Part shown: positions 62,970-64,000 of the stretch, in pieces | How the letters are laid out: each line of letters starts with the position of its first letter | Numbering within the stretch: position 1 is the first letter of the stretch | DNA from: Siniperca chuatsi | Taxonomy: Eukaryota > Chordata > Actinopteri > Centrarchiformes > Sinipercidae | Length of the DNA stretch: 64,000 bases | Direction: 5' to 3' | Assembly: GCF_020085105.1 (NCBI RefSeq) | Contig: NC_058055.1 | Span: 25,835,822 to 25,899,821, forward strand | The notes under the pieces: generated by a model | Told to the model about the DNA's origin: nothing | The model's database searches: none | Seen by the model: the letters and a program-made list of their open reading frames with translations, nothing else | Position numbers and translations under genes: made by a program

Positions 62970-64000
62970 TCAGAAAAACCCTCCATCCCCGTCTCCATCA
63001 GTCAAGTCCTGTGGCCGATGAACTTCCATCGTCTCCAAGGTTGATAACAAGCCTCTTAAGCTTGGCGGCTAATCAAGCTCAAAGGAGGGAGAGAAAGAGA
63101 GATAGTGGAGGAGAACAAGAGGTCTGCCTGTGGATGCAGTGATGCCTCTCTCTCCTTTTCTTTCCTCTTCATTTTCAATTTTCCCTTATCTCCCTTTCTC
63201 CACAGGGGAAGGCGGAGGGAGGCCTAATAGCCCGCGAGGGGGGCTGTGGACTCTCCAGAGTCTCTCTACATACCAGTCATTTACTTTAACTGGAGACGAA
63301 AAAAAACTGAGAAATGTCTTGATGAATCATCCAGGGTCACACAGCTTCCATGTTCCCCTGAGTTAGGGAGATAGAGAGGCAAGAAAAAAAAGAAGAAAAA
63401 AAAAGATGAAAAATGAAAGAAAAACCAAAAACAATCTCTCTTAGATGTCCGTCTTCTCTTTGATGTCCGTCCCATCAGACAAACAGCATGAAGCTGAAAT
63501 AAACAGAAACAAGTGGCTGCTGCTGGTCTCTGCAGTTTGCACTCTGGCTCAACTTGTTCTATTAACAGATTTCCTTTACATGCTTTAATGAGCTCTGCTT
63601 GGTATGAAAATATAAGCTCGGATTAATTTAGCTACGGTGTTTCATGCACAAGATCTAATTTGGAGTTTATTTCACATTATACAGTTTTGATGTGTTTGTA
63701 GTCTAGTTTTCAGGCCACTCTCCTCTATGATTACCCATTTCACATGTCTGCATCCCAAGAAGATTAATACAACCATTGGTGGAGATGTTTGGTCTTTTTT
63801 TTCTCCATTTGACCAATGACTTTGTTGGAAAATGGCTTGGAGCCACGCTAGCAGTGTTGTTTTGCTGCTGACTTATCTCTCTCAAAGCTTTTCTTGACTT
63901 GCTGTTTTTCTTATTCTTTCACAACTCTATTTTCTGACATCTCACTCCCTTATTTCTAATCATTTCCTCTAAACAAGTACACGGTATCATTATGGATCCA
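62970..64000. other. Intergenic to the window end, nothing recognised
   Basis: Purine-rich and pyrimidine-rich low-complexity stretches (63380-63430). No gene is supported. Confidence 0.35.

Overview
The window looks like teleost (probably percomorph) genomic DNA. It is AT-rich and vertebrate in style, with dense fish-type interspersed repeats (Penelope-like and LINE fragments, CAGTGG-ended MITEs, microsatellites), intronless GC-rich core histone genes, and a spliced PLAC8/cornifelin-family gene whose protein resembles fish cornifelin-B.

Region 1 (1 to about 33.4 kb) is a replication-dependent histone cluster. It holds ten intact intronless histone genes: four H2A (5058 +, 10478 +, 25520 +, 32823 -), one H4 (8427 +), two H3.2 (12458 -, 24744 -), two H1 (14915 -, 27952 -) and one H2B (18896 -). 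Each ends in a histone stem-loop, usually GGCTCTTTTAAGAGCC, followed by a short ACTAAAGA-like element where U7 snRNP would be expected to bind. TATA, CCAAT, octamer (H2B) and AAACACA (H1) promoter elements are visible. The window opens inside the 3' flank of a further H2B gene, and at about 9.13-9.22 kb lies a ghost H2B in which a promoter remnant is joined directly to the H2B 3' flank with no coding sequence between. Two intact tRNA-Asp(GTC) genes (1951, 4091) and one tRNA-Asp pseudogene (18461) are embedded in the cluster. The second tRNA and its neighbouring 400 bp recur as an inverted duplication near 17.5-18.5 kb. Penelope-like, LINE-like and unclassified repeats fill the spacers.

Region 2 (33.4 to 47.2 kb) has no gene I can support. 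It contains repeats, a roughly 300-bp TA/GATA microsatellite at 43.2 kb, and one weak GC-richer open frame at 38.2-38.7 kb.

Region 3 (47.25 to 51.7 kb) holds a PLAC8-family gene on the plus strand: a TATA box, a non-coding first exon with a small upstream ORF, and three coding exons that join into a 126-residue cysteine-rich protein.

Region 4 (51.7 to 64 kb) is again repeat-rich intergenic DNA: a palindromic AAGTC array, a well-populated fish interspersed repeat at 54.8 kb, an inverted pair of B-box-containing repeats at 57.5 and 60.3 kb, and LINE tails.

The histone genes would act together in S phase to supply nucleosome cores and linker histone. I see no new multi-gene system. The most unusual things here are the ghost H2B, the nucleotide-identical H3 coding regions, a promoter module shared by three of the four H2A genes, and the inverted tRNA-Asp duplication.
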